Shown here: positions 10,257 through 21,488 of the stretch, piece after piece
How the letters are laid out: the number at the start of each line of letters is the position of its first letter
Position numbering within the stretch: the stretch's first letter is position 1
Program-made: the position numbers and the translations under genes
The notes under the pieces: model-generated
Told to the model about the DNA's origin: nothing
Seen by the model: only the letters and a program-made list of their open reading frames with translations
Database searches by the model: none
DNA from: Massospora cicadina
Lineage: Eukaryota; Entomophthoromycota; Entomophthoromycetes; Entomophthorales; Entomophthoraceae
Direction of reading: 5' to 3'
Assembly (NCBI GenBank): GCA_022478985.1
Contig: JAKSZP010009643.1
Span: forward strand, 1 to 64,000
Length of the DNA stretch: 64,000 nucleotides

Positions 10257-11100
10257 TCACTTGTTGCTTACCGTCAGCATTCTCCTTATATACTTACATA
10301 GCTGCCTCCAAACTTGTGGAAACCCCATGATGTACTTTCTTGATATTCTTGGCAAAGTCCACCAACGCTTCAACTTTAGATCAACAGCTAGGCTCCATGT
10401 TAAAGGCAGGGTTAAACCCATGGTTGGCGAAAAATGGGAACAATAAATCAAATAATACAAAGTATTGTTGTAGCTATTCTGGGCCATAGGGAGGTGAGAA
10501 GCCCAATCTGAATGATCCACAGCAGTGTAACACCTCAGGAACTGTTCCAGGCACTGATTTACTCGTTCAGTCTGCCAATCTGATCGGGGGTGATAGGCAG
10601 TTGCATGGCAGGGGCAAGTCTGGAGAGTCTTACACAACTCTTCCCAAAAGATGGAGGTAAACTAAGGTCCCCAATCACTAATATTTTCTTGGGGGAAACC
10701 ATGAAGCGCAAATACATGAGTGATGAAGAGCCTAGTTATCTCAGACACAGTTATTGTTGTTCTAAAAGAAATAAAGTGGGAAAAAAAAAAATGGTCCACC
10801 ACTACCATGATGGCATCATAATCATTAGAAACAGGTAATTTCACAATGAAATCCACTGATAGGGAACTAAGAGCCCTTCAGCCTTTTTAACTGGCACCAA
10901 CAACCCCTCTAAAGGTTGCCAATTTTTTTTCATTTAATTGCAGATCAGGAACTTTTTACAATACCATCCCACATGAGCAGGTAATCCTTTCCAATTGTAT
11001 GTGTGTCGAACTAACTCCAAAACTTTGTTTTCTCAGGATGACTGGTAGTGATTCCGTCATGATGATCCTGGATGGTTTCCAGGTGAAGTGGTCCATCAGG
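10257..11100 (-). pseudogene. Integrase core of element B, broken
   Basis: Two frames (10662-10856 and 10257-10637) give the catalytic residues: D in MDFIVKLP, D in NISDWGP, E in QTERVNQCLEQ, in the order expected of a Ty3 integrase. A break lies between them at about 10650. The zinc-binding part upstream is too decayed to read. Confidence 0.82.
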
Positions 11101-11228
11101 AGCCCATAGACGCCCCTAAAAACACATCATCTCATTTTTTACATGATAACCTTTGGTTAGATCCTCCTGATTTAGTGCACTCTTGGCAAGTACCATAGTA
11201 TATTCAGCTGATAACGGTTGAAAAAAGA

Positions 11229-11990
11229 CTACCATCCTGAACATACTGTATTCCTCCAAATTTCCATAGGAGCGAGCGCTGTCCTGTTGGCCAGGGGTGA
11301 TGGAAGTTGAGACACAATCATATCTGGCGGAACCATCAACTGGGTGTTATGAACCTCTATCTCCTTTGTATCAGGAGCTAATGCAGGGTTGCGGCTCAAG
11401 GCATCCGCCAACCCATTCTCCTTGCCGTTGGTGAACTTATAAGAAAATGCAAATTGGGCAAGGGTTTTATGCCATCAAGTATGCCGTGGAGTTAGGACAT
11501 GAGGAGCGTGGTAGTACAGTAAGGCACAGTGATCTGTATGTACACAGAAAGGTTGTGAAGAGCCATGCAAGTGATGGCGCCAATAAGTCAGCGCTTCCAC
11601 CACTTCTATTAACTCTTTGTCATAAACAGAGTAGTTTAACTCGAGCAAAGACATTTTCCTGGAAAAAATATCCCACTGGATGCTCTATACCATCTTCAAC
11701 TACTTTTAACAAGGCAGCCACTATGGTGAAGTAGGAGGCATCAGTAAACACAATGAACACTTTTGAAAGGTCAACATGGTAAAGGACAGACGTTGACAAC
11801 AGGGTGAACTTCACTGCTTGAAAAGCATCCTCCAAAATGGGGGGACTACTGAAGCACCTTTGCACCGCTAGCCTTATATAAGAGTGCTGCCACCTCAGAA
11901 AGATTGGATGTGAACTTCTTGAGGAAATACACGTCCCCAAAAACCCCTCAATTCCTTTACTGAAGTGGGGTAGGCCACTCATGAATCGCC
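11229..11990 (-). pseudogene. RNase H of element B, broken
   Basis: 11620-11982 has the connection and start of RNase H (VFIVFTDASYFTIVAALL, EHPVGYFF). 11229-11411 begins MADALSRNPA, the conserved end of RNase H before the integrase. The middle (11411-11620) needs frame changes. Confidence 0.82.
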
Positions 11991-12053
11991 TTCTCCTTGT
12001 CTGGAGTTATCATATGTCCTTGGTCAAACATAAAAGTTGCCCAGAAAAGTGAT

Positions 12054-12560
12054 CTAGTACTTGAAAAACCCACATTTACTGATCTTTAGCATAAGGCAGG
12101 CTACCCTTAACCTCTCCACCACTTGCTGAAAGTGTACTGCATGGGACTCATGAGCAGGGAAAAACAACAGAATATCATCCATGTAGGCAACCGCGCATAC
12201 CCTCAGCAGATCCCCCAAAGCTTCATCAATGTGGCGTTTAAAGATAGCCAGGGAGTTTTTAAGCCCAAAGGGCATGACCTAAAACTAGTTCTATCCCTTT
12301 TCTGGTACAAAATGCAGTTAACCACTCTTGTCCCTTCTTATTATAGATCTGATTGAACGCATTGAGGCAATCCAGTCTGGAGAAGACTTTAGCCTTCTCT
12401 ACATAGCGCGCAATCTTAGAATCCAAAGGGATGGGATGGAGGTCTGGTACAGTAAAATTGGTTAGGTTCCCATAATCTATGTAAGGGCATAAAGTCCCAT
12501 CGGCTTTCTCCACAAAGAGAAGTGGGGAGCATACAGGGGAGATACGCTGAAACATTGCGC
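12054..12560 (-). pseudogene. Reverse transcriptase of element B, broken
   Basis: Two overlapping frames: 12259-12555 with FVEKADGTLCPYIDYGNLN and KVFSRLDCLNAFNQI, and 12054-12275 with MPFGLKNSLAIFKRHID and the catalytic box AVAYMDDILLFF. The YMDD box is intact, though a single frame change divides fingers and palm. Confidence 0.9.
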
Positions 12561-12714
12561 CTTTGGCTAACTGCTCCTTAAATCAAACATCTAATGCTTC
12601 TTCACCCCATACAGTCAATTGTAAGTTGGGGAAGATATGCGCACCAGACCAACAGTGAGCTTGAACTCACAATCAAACTCTGAATGAGCAGGTAACTCAT
12701 TAGCTAAAGCTGCA

Positions 12715-13050
12715 TCAAATGAAGATTTCAAACCCTCCAAACAAGAAGATAAGGGTACCTCTAGTGAGGGCTTCAACAATAGAGTGAGACTGAGGGTGTG
12801 GATATTGAGCCAGTGGGGCAATAAGCCCTAGGGAATTTTCCTCAGAAAAAGGAATTACTAATGTACACCCATCATTTACTGTGAGGAATAGGGTATTTTC
12901 TTTCAGATTAGTCCTAAAATCAAACTTTTGCCACCACTCTACACCCAAAATAATGGGGTACAAGAAGTTTTTGATAGCTTGAAAGTGGTTGGACAAATGA
13001 TAGTTTCCAACTTGATAGTCTACTAACCCCTAAATTTCAGCATGGAATAC
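12715..13050 (-). pseudogene. Protease C-terminal half of element B
   Basis: YPIILGVEWWQKFDF is the retropepsin C-terminal ILG motif followed by the WW segment, matched by FPVILGVGWWRQQHV in C (about 37790). The active-site half was carried 9.6 kb away by the insertion of D. Confidence 0.8.
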
Positions 13051-13055
13051 CTTGG

Positions 13056-14215
13056 TGTAAAAAATTTACTCTTGGTTGACTATTGGCCATCAACCCAGTA
13101 ACCTTTTTAATGCATAGGTTCAATTTCCTTGTGTACTTTGTCACGTTGTATAGAATGTATTAATCTATATTAGTATGGAGACTATTATCTGTAGTTGAGT
13201 TTGAACTATTATTTGGCCCAACACTTTGGCCAGTACTTCCAATTAAATACTCTGTAAGTTGTACTCATAGGGAATCGTTCCCTATATTCTTGTCCACCTG
13301 ATCCTCATTAAGATACCCCAGTGACAGTCTCTTTTGGCCCAACACACAGTCAGCAGCTATCCCTTATTGTGGTTCCTTTGTCTCTAGATCCCCACTTAAT
13401 ATTTACTCTTCTCTCTGAGAGTCTTCCAATTATTGTCTTCTGCAATGATATCCTTCATATGAAATGATACAATAGAAGATGATAGTCTAATTATACACCA
13501 AATTGATATTATAACTTTAGCTAATAATGCTTTTGTAGATAATGCTAATGTCAGTAATAATAATTGTTTGTATAATAGTAAATCCTAGGGAATTATATAG
13601 TAGGGGATTTGGCTGTCTAACCCTTGGTTGACACCTCTTTGATGAAATGGCAGCTGTTGCCATTGAATCACCCTTCCTCATCTTGACAGCAATGGTCTTC
13701 CCCATCCTGGCTAGGATTCCGTCATTGGACATCCTTGAGACCTCAAACAGAAAGAGTCAGAAAAAACGTGTCCCTAACGTTTTCCTCTCAATCCAAGTGA
13801 ACCAACCATAATTGGCTAGCGACCTGCTTAGGTAATGGGTCTTTATTACACATTATGGCAGGTCACTTCACCAACCAATTGATTTTCTAGTTGCAGGTGG
13901 CATCACTCTCCTTGCAACTCACTATTCATTCCCAATCAGTCAGTGATGAAACCCAACCAATCCCAATTGGTACACCTGATAGTTAATCACTATCAGATGC
14001 CCCTATTTCATCAGCCACTCCACCCAATGAGATATTAGGTATTCATCCAGATTGATCCCTGACAGATACAACCAGGCGAATATCTTAAAATCCCCTGAAC
14101 GTAGTTCCCCTGAAACTCAGGCCAACTGATTTCTGATTCACTTCACCTTAGGGAATTTTCCCCTAGCGATACCAGGTAATCTAGCAGGCTGGGAATATGA
14201 GCAAAAATCCCAACA
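13056..14215 (-). repeat. 3' LTR of element D
   Basis: 1160 bp, near-identical to 21489-22645. It is followed on the plus strand by cattccccctcttgcc, i.e. a minus-strand polypurine tract ending at the LTR start TGTTGGGATT. Confidence 0.93.
13517..13732 (-). CDS. Small LTR-encoded ORF of D
   Basis: A 71-codon sense-strand frame starting MSNDGILARMGKTIAVKM and continuing into an IIQTIIIT hydrophobic stretch. The other LTR has the same frame (21920-22165, 81 codons) with few changes. It may be a leader ORF of the transcript or chance; two copies of one young LTR do not show selection. Confidence 0.3.
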   Translation of the reverse strand: MSNDGILARMGKTIAVKMRKGDSMATAAISSKRCQPRVRQPNPLLYNSLGFTIIQTIIITDISIIYKSIIS

Positions 14216-14759
14216 CATTCCCCCTCTTGCCTAGATTTCCAATGAGAAAAGGACTGGGGCATGAGAACACCGCTTCAGACACCTGGTCAAATACTTCATT
14301 GGTTCAGGCGGAGTACACTTGTCAATACTCAACGCTGCTCAGGATGACCTTTGGCATACGGCATTCTTCCTCTTCCTTCTTGCTACCGCCTTCTCAGAGC
14401 GCGGTCCCCACAACCTTCTGTCATGTCAGGCTGATCAATTTACTCATGATGATATTAGTCCCAGGATCTGGTTTTTCCCCCGTCAGGGTATATGACCCAA
14501 TGTCATATTCAGGATTCTTGGTACAGCGTCCTTGAATTCCTGATTTTCTCCTCATCCTAGACAGGAGACTCTTGCCATCAAAGTTTGTTTTACAGCTTGA
14601 TTAAAAATACTTATCTCTATTTGCCCTTGTTATTTCACTCATAACCTCTTGGCATAAGTCATTCTTAATTCTTCCATAGAGAGCTTATCTCATTAATTTT
14701 GAGATTAATTTCCCCAAAATTGGAGCCTAATGGATTATAGAGTGCATAATGTCAACTTC

Positions 14760-14767
14760 TATATAAG
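14760..14767 (+). promoter_or_regulatory. TATA box of the antisense gene in D
   Basis: TATATAAG lies 29 bp upstream of the ATG at 14796 on the plus strand, opposite to gag-pol. A pyrimidine-rich stretch (tccccctctagtcc) lies between. Transcription would start very close to the ATG, so either the leader is very short or the true start codon is further in. Confidence 0.45.
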
Positions 14768-14795
14768 TCCGACATCCCCCTCTAGTCCATCTCAT

Positions 14796-15826
14796 ATGTC
14801 AAATTTTTAATCTCGCTACCAGAAGCTCCTCAACAGTCTGTCTGATCCAGACCTCCGTCTCTTCCAGCAGATGAGTCGGGATGCTCAACTAAACCTCTTT
14901 TATGGTCCTTCCAGGACTCATACGCCTAGTCTGGCTAAGCAGCTAGTCCTTCCATCAAATTACCAAAAACGGTAACTAATCCCTCCAAAACCAGGCTGGC
15001 CATAATTTTGAACAACTCTCAGCTGACTCTTCCTTTGCAGTCAATTCCAGAGTTGGACTTCAAAGCCCTCCTGGATTCAGCTCCTTTTGCTGATGCCCTG
15101 AACATCATTTTAGATGCTCCAGAGATTATGCCAGTTGCTCTGGATCATTTGATTTTTGCCAGGTTGGACCTGCTCCCTGAGTTCCTCTTCTGACTCAGTC
15201 AATTTTACAAACCCACTGTTCTGATTTCTGAGCTCTCAATTGGTAACAGCATACACTTCAAGCTCCCCTATGCTAAACTCTGGGCCCAAGTCACTGAGGC
15301 TTTGATATTAGCGCTGAATCCCTCTGATCTGGATAACCTTCTGGATTGGGATACTGCCACTTATGCTCTTTGCTTTGCTGGCCAAGTTCTTTAAAGTTGT
15401 TCTATGAAGCTTCCATCCTCTCCTGGTTTCCACTGGTCATTCAGCTTTATCTTACATAAAGCCCATAGTCACCGCTTGCAGGATGCAATTTGCTCTCTGC
15501 ACAACTACCTCTTCTCCAGAGCTTTCCATTGCTATCTTCTACAGATGTCATTGATAGGGGGCATGATTCAACAACCCCCATCAAGTAATCCTTCTTTGTT
15601 GATGGCCCACATGTCCGGTGTCCTTGATGAAGCCCATCAGCAGGCGCTCAAGGCAAATCTTCTGGCTCTGGTGCCATATCAGGATTACTTGGGGTTATTC
15701 ACTGATTGCCTCTTTCTTAATTGCTGCTTTCTCCCCCACTCCAGGGTTTTGCAATTAGCATATTCTGACATTTCAATTTCCCTTCCCCTAGTCACTTTTT
15801 CTCAGGGCTCAGCATCTGCTCAATGA
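14796..15826 (+). pseudogene. Antisense accessory ORF of element D
   Basis: Plus-strand reading between integrase and 3' LTR of D. From ATG 14796 the sequence stays protein-like for about 340 codons. The lesions are TAA at codon 5 (14808), one frame change near 14970, TGA at 15191 and TAA near 15392. The blocks are 14811-14972 (DPDLRLFQQMSRDAQLNL), 14975-15193 (PELDFKALLDSAPFADAL) and 15404-15826 (DAICSLHNYLFSRAFH). It is rich in Leu, Pro and predicted helix, with no motif I recognise. Antisense genes downstream of pol are known in some plant gypsy elements; homology to them is not claimed. Protein-like sequence over 1 kb on the strand opposite pol argues for a real former gene. Confidence 0.6.
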
Positions 15827-16310
15827 AAGTGGTTTCATGTAGGTCTTACCCTCTCAAGCATCTGATCAAATATTAATTTTGATGGGCTGTTTATTCCTAC
15901 TGCGATCCATCCTCCCTCTCCCAAGAGGCAACATAGGTGGAATCATCCCCATACTGAGGACAATCAATAAAAATAAAAATTATAAAAAATATATTGGCTT
16001 TTTTATCTATGCGGTTTATTATCTCTCTTTTTTTCCAATATCTTTTATTAATTTTTTATCTCTATTCTTCTTTCTTTCTATGAGACTTGACCTTGTTTCA
16101 GTTCAGAGGTCCATCTTTTCCCCCAAACTGGATCCTGGATACTTAAACCTACCAGTTTTCCATGGTTCAGAGGTCTTTTTTGGACTTGACCATCTATATT
16201 GGTTCAGAGGTCCTTTTTTTGAACTTGACCTAATCATCATGACATGACCAACTTAATGATTCATTGGTCCTTTGAGAACTCTTTTTTTTTTTCCTTGATC
16301 CAACACTTTA
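15827..16310. other. Spacer between antisense ORF and integrase of D
   Basis: T-rich, no confident ORF on either strand. The minus strand here holds the far C-terminal end of integrase or 3' untranslated sequence. Three copies of a TTCAGAGGTC-type word (16100-16210) make a weak repeat. Confidence 0.4.
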
Positions 16311-17560
16311 GATACTTAGCATGGACTCAATTTACAACTCTTCCATCCAGAAGATTCTTGATGGAATAAGCATTGGTCACCATCTTGGTGATTACTTCAA
16401 ACGGACCCAACCACAACGCATCTAATTTGTTTCTTCATCTGAAACCATGCGTATCACAATAAGCGACTCTTTCCCCTATTTAATATTCTTCCAAGGCCGG
16501 TCAGATATTGTCATCCATCAATTTCGCTCATATCCTTTTCTTAAAGGTTGTATCAAATGCTTGTGATTGCATATTGATCAGGATACTTGTCATTTGGTTC
16601 AAGTATTGCACGGTACTCATCCCTGACATAGGTTCCACCACCTAATATAATATTGGCGGCAACGCGGCCTTTCTTCCATATAATAATTCTAACGGCGTCT
16701 TTCCCATCGCTGTATTATGACTAATGTTTTAAGAAAACATCACAGAACTCAGGTATGTTCTTCATGCAAAAGTTCCCCCTGTGATTAGCTTCCTCAGCGT
16801 TGTGGCCAGCATCCCATTGACCCGTTCTAACAGTCCGTTCATCTCTGGCTGGTATGGTACTGACATGACTCCTCAGATCCCCATTATTTTGTTTAGCCTT
16901 GGGATCACATGAGATGTGAAGTTGGTCCCATTGTCACTCAATAGGACTTGCGGACTTCCATGCCAGTATACTACTTGATCCAGGATGAATCTTGCAGTGC
17001 TGGTAGCGTCTACTCTGGTTAGGGCCTTCGTTTTGACCCATCTTTTCAGATGGTCAATGGCAACTATGATGTACTTGACTCCTCCTGTGCTCATCACCAG
17101 CAGTCCCATCACATCGATGGACACCATGTGCCAGGAAAATCCAGGGCGGACCAGTCAGTATTTAGTTGTGTTCTTGTGTGGTTTGTGCAGCTGGCACTCC
17201 ACACAACAATCCAGATGATCTGCAACATCGTAGTTGATCAATTCCCAGTAATAATACTGGTAAATATGGTAAGTTGTTTTCCTCAGACCTCCATGCCCAA
17301 CAACCTTGTGAGCCACTTGTACTATCACTGCTCTTTCCGATGGTTTTGGGAATAATAGCTGCTTCCCGTTGATTGTCTTGAGTACTTGTCCATCCATAGT
17401 CTCAGTGTTTTCCATCACTTTTCAAAGCGCAACTTGGATTTCTTGAGGCTCATCCCCAATTCTTCCTTCGGCCATTCTCTGGAATAGCTCATCCACCTGC
17501 GTTATACCAACTAGACCATTGGCAACCACGATAAGCCATCTGCGTTCTGATGAGAAGCCC
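16310..17560 (-). pseudogene. Integrase of element D, broken
   Basis: The HHCC domain lies in 17155-17418 (AHKVVGHGGLRKTTYH then CCVECQLHKPHK). The core is at 16873-17127, with D in SIDVMGLLVM and D in LLSDNGTNF, and the Glu follows in GLLERVNGML near 16820. A GPF/Y-like C-terminal segment (LGPFEVITKM) lies near 16390. A stop splits the core before the Glu. No chromodomain is seen after the GPF module. Confidence 0.88.
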
Positions 17561-17618
17561 CCACTCAGTGGACAATCTCATAATCATAAGCCTGGAGCTT
17601 AAGTGCCCATCAGGCCAG

Positions 17619-18060
17619 TCATCCTTCCGGTTCTCTTAGATTGTATAGCCAACGCAGCAAAGAGTGATCCATCACCACCTTAAAGTGCATTCCGTGGATG
17701 TACACCTGAAACTGCTTACATGCGTAAATGACTGCAAGGCATTCACGCTCAGTCACGGTGTAGTTCCTCTCAGCGGCTGAGAGTGTCCAGCTCACATATG
17801 CCACCAGATGCTCATCCCCAAGTTTGTCTACTTGGCTCAGCATGGCGCCAATTACCATCAGCAAAGCATCAGTTTAAATGATAAGCTCCCAATCAAAGTT
17901 CAGATATTTTAGAATCGGAAAATCTATCAAATACTGGCATACCTCATCGAAGGAGTCATGGGCCTTTTCATTTCAAACAAATCCTTTTTTGGATCTTTTG
18001 ATAAATGAAATAAAGGCTCAGCTATTCAGGAGAAGTCCCAAATTAATCTTCTATAGTATC
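17619..18060 (-). pseudogene. RNase H of element D, broken
   Basis: Frame 17619-17864 reads MLMVIGAMLSQVDKLGDEH, AYVSWTLSAAERNYTVTERE, AVIYACKQFQVYIHG and VVMDHSLLRWL, a textbook Ty3 RNase H. The first catalytic Asp lies in the broken part just upstream (about 17870). Confidence 0.88.
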
Positions 18061-18061
18061 T

Positions 18062-18850
18062 GACCATCCCAAGGAATACTTGGATGTCTCAGACACTTTT
18101 TGGTACAGCCATGCACTCTATAGCTGCTATCTTCTGGGTTTGCAGCTGCAATCCACTTGAGTTGATCACAAATCCCAAGTATTCCAACTCTTTCTTGAAG
18201 AAGTGGCACTTCCTTGCCTTGATCTTCAGGTTAGCCGCAAACAGTCTCTTGAAAAATTTTTCCAAGTGGTGCAGGTGATCAGTAAACGTTCTACTGAACA
18301 CATTGATATCGTCCAGATATACCAGGACGCAAAACAACTTCAGGTCGCTTAATCTTGCATCCATGGCCCTCTGGAACGTCGCAGGTGCATTGTAAAGACC
18401 TTGGGACATCCTCATTGGCTGATATAACCCCTGCACTGTAATAATCGCGCATTTTTCTTGGTCTTCTTCTGGAAAGTCAATCTGCCAGTATCTTGAGATC
18501 AGATCCATCATGGAGAAATACTTCACTTCTCCTAATCAATCCAGCGCATTTTCAATCCTCATTAGGAGATATAAATACTTCTTATTAATTTTGTTCAGCC
18601 TCTGGTAGTCAAAGTACCACCCAGTTCAATCCATCCTTCTTCTTCACGATCAGAATTAGACTCGCCAGGGACTTGATGAAAGAACTAGAAGCTCATGCTT
18701 CACTAGTTTGCTGATCTCATCCTCCACTACTGCTTTGGCAGCTTTCATCTTCAGATCAGTATCATCCTTATCAGTAGATTTTCCTGGTGTTGACCTTGTG
18801 AATTACATCTTGTGTGCATCACAAATCATGGTCTTCCTGAGTGAACACTT
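18062..18850 (-). pseudogene. Reverse transcriptase of element D, nearly readable
   Basis: A 145-codon frame (18089-18526) covers the palm: KYFSMMDLISRYWQIDF, NAPATFQRAMDARL, and the catalytic box VLVYLDDINVFSRTF with YLDD intact, then KCHFFKKELEYLGFV. The fingers region (18530-18850, with EDHDL, DVIHKVNT and EISKLVKHELL) is in shifted frames with stops. G has the matching DDHDLSCTRRVVH start, which links the two elements. Confidence 0.9.
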
Positions 18851-19439
18851 CCCAATATTTCTCAAATAATTTGAGCACCTCCTCCTGCTGGCCTTCTGGC
18901 AGATCAGTGAGCTGCTCTCGATCAACTAATAGGTTGATGCTTTTGGATATCCCAGCTGGTAATCCCATTTCATCAAGAGACCCAAAATTGTGGAATCATT
19001 TTAATTTGGCTGTTGGGATCAAATGAATAAATGTGATATTATGTTTTTTCTTGATCTTCGTCAGTTTTTTGCTCAAATTCACCAGGAGAACTCGTATTTC
19101 TCCATGGCCTGATATTATTATCCCAGGAGCCACCCATGGCTCCAATCTGGACTTCTTCCAGTGGCTTCTGACTTCCTCATACAACAGCTTCAGAATCTCC
19201 AAAATCAACCCTATGTTGACTATTATCTGCAATCAGGCCAGTATGGTCCTTTCTTTCTTGATCCTTAATGGAATTCCCCAGTTTTCTAGGATTTCCACCA
19301 GCATCTCGCGTTGCTTCCTACCAACTAATTGGTATCAAATTGGTACAATTCCATCATTGTATATAATATTAATGAAGTTTTTCTCTGATTCAACAAAGCT
19401 TCACCATCCTTCTGGTATACCATTGATAACGTCTGACCC

Positions 19440-19760
19440 AGGATGGTCAATATATCATCCTTGAAGTTACATTCAACTCCGTACTTCTGTAGGAACTCCA
19501 TTCTGATCAGTATATTGTAGTTTTGGTTACCAAAACTATTGCTGGCGCAGATACCACTAACGATCTGAATTGTAGTGGCAGCACACTATACGCTCCACAG
19601 GAAACGGTGGTGTTCAGCCCAACTGTTCCTCTCTCTCTCTCTTGTGTTCCAAGTCTGGGAAGATCATCCTCTTCAAAAGCTTGGTCAACACAATATTGAT
19701 GGGTGCTCCACTGTCGACAATCACCCTCACCCTTACTCAATTCACTTAGATATATATATA
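19440..19760 (-). pseudogene. Protease of element D, broken
   Basis: The active site VIVDSGAPINIVLTKLL is readable near 19690-19735 in one frame, and the C-terminal side near 19490-19510. Like other Ty3 retropepsins it would cut the gag-pol polyprotein. An (AT)n run at 19749-19764 lies at its upstream edge. K and J have the same DSGAPIN-type site. Confidence 0.75.
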
Positions 19761-19764
19761 TATA
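19749..19764. repeat. (TA)n microsatellite
   Basis: Short pure AT run within the decayed gag-protease junction of D. Confidence 0.8.
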
Positions 19765-19908
19765 TGTGTACACTCAGAGTATTGTAATATAGTATTTACT
19801 GAGTGAATGGCGGCGTTATTAGCTGAATCTAGGGTTTGAATAATCTGCGCCAATAATTCAGAAAAAAATTCCTTTATCACGCTGAGGGGATCAACAGATT
19901 GGCCTCAT

Positions 19909-21470
19909 TTAAATGGACATCTGATAACTCATCAGGATTCTTGGCAGTTTAATCTTCTTCACCAATTGTTGGGCATATGGCCGGGCAACTTTCTGAATTA
20001 TTTTGGGGTTGATCTTCTTTTCCCCAGCTCTAGTCACGGCATTCACATCCATGTTGACCACTTGGTATAGCTGATCATACTCATCATCTATGAACAGATC
20101 GCTAATGTCTATTTCTTCATTCATGATATTGGGAGGAACAGGTTTCTCTGCCGCTCTAGACTGTTCCTTGGCTAGGCAGTGGGCCCTTTTCCCAAATCTT
20201 TGGCAACTGCTGTCTCTTTAACCTGGACCACGTTAATCTGATCCTTTGACTTTTTACAGTGCATGTCAAAATGTCCTTTCCCACTACACTGATATCAGAC
20301 CTTCTCTTTCTTGATTAACCGTCTGAATTCTTTGGGCTATTTCCTGGCACAGTTCAGTTGGTAGCCTCTTTTGCTCCTTTGTTTCCCTTCATGGGATTCA
20401 GATTTTGGACAGAATTAGACTTGAAGCTTCTATTTAGGGCATCAAACGTCGCTTTCAAAATCTTCAGGTTGTCTACCATTTGTGAGGTAGTTATCTCCAT
20501 CACAAACATGGAAGACATCATTTGATGTAAATTGCAATAGGGCCAAAGGGCCGCTTGAAAAGCGATTCTAGCATCAAAGTCATCTAACACTTTTGCTCTG
20601 GCCAGGATCTGTGACTTCTGGTAAAATCGATCCTCAAAGCTAGCAAGAGACTCATTTTTATGGAATTGAATTCCCATAAATTCTTGCTTGCATTTTGACA
20701 TGCGGGTTAGACTCCCAAACTCCTTCATTATGGCCGCCTTTGCCTCGGCATATGACCAGCTGTCCCCCTCCAAATGATGTAACACTATGTCCTGACAGTC
20801 AGTGTCCAGACAGCTCATGACTGTCAACGCCTTTTGATAATCCCCATATCCATTCATAGTCATGTTGAACAGTCAAAAAAACACTGGGGCGTTATCCTGA
20901 TGGAATGTTGGCAATTTTGGTGTTGCTCTAAATTCCTCCAAGTCATTTTGGGCTGATTCTCTTGGTTTGGCTACTTGGCTAACTTGTGGAGTGACTTTGG
21001 GCATCATCTCAAAAATGGCATTAAAGGTGGGAAGAATATTTCTCAGGGCATTCAACTTCCCAAGTATCATGCGAGGACTTCTCTCTTTGGCATCGCTGGC
21101 CATATTGGGCTCACAAGCACATCTGTGAGCTTTCAAGTCCTCCACTTCTTTTATCAATTTCTCAATATCCACACTGAACTTTCTTAAATGAACGCAATCT
21201 GCTTCTTTCTCCATTTTTCAGAAATAGGACCTCTCAAATGAGGTCTCCTTATTTCTTCTTTAACGAGTTTACTTTGCTGAGTAACTTGTTCCCAAAGTTA
21301 GCTATATTTTCTACTCCTTTCTCCACCTTGGCGACTCATTATTCCAAGGCCTCAAACTCCTGATATTCCGCTGAGTTTAAGGAATTCTGATTCACAGTAA
21401 CAATCATGGTCCACAGCTTGTGCATTTCTTCTTTATATGACATTATAATAGAGTCTTTACTCAACTACCC
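19909..21470 (-). pseudogene. Gag of element D, broken
   Basis: Structural protein that would package element RNA. The frames are 20873-21214 (coiled-coil-like DIEKLIKEVEDLKAH), 20354-20863 (capsid-like: ALTVMSCLDTDCQDIVLHHL, YAEAKAAIMKEFGS, FHKNESLASFEDRFYQKS) and 19909-20124. A degenerate zinc knuckle (CSGKGHFDMHC, first Cys lost) lies near 20250-20290 in a third frame. The middle block aligns with the gag of K at 32483-32960, which supports the call. Confidence 0.85.
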
Positions 21471-21486
21471 CTGTAGTGAGCAATAA
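21468..21486 (-). promoter_or_regulatory. Primer-binding site of element D
   Basis: Minus-strand TTATTGCTCACTACAGGGG starts two bases from the 5' LTR. It matches the block of A except for the first bases (TTA instead of TGG), probably decay. Confidence 0.6.
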
Positions 21487-21488
21487 CT

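Noticed and set aside
14796..15826. Could the antisense ORF of D be a captured host gene or the gag of another element inserted backwards?
   Set aside because: No LTR, TSD or break in D was seen around it. A faint pattern similarity of APFADAL to APYAEDL in the C LTR frame is too short to claim homology. Kept as an unknown accessory gene.
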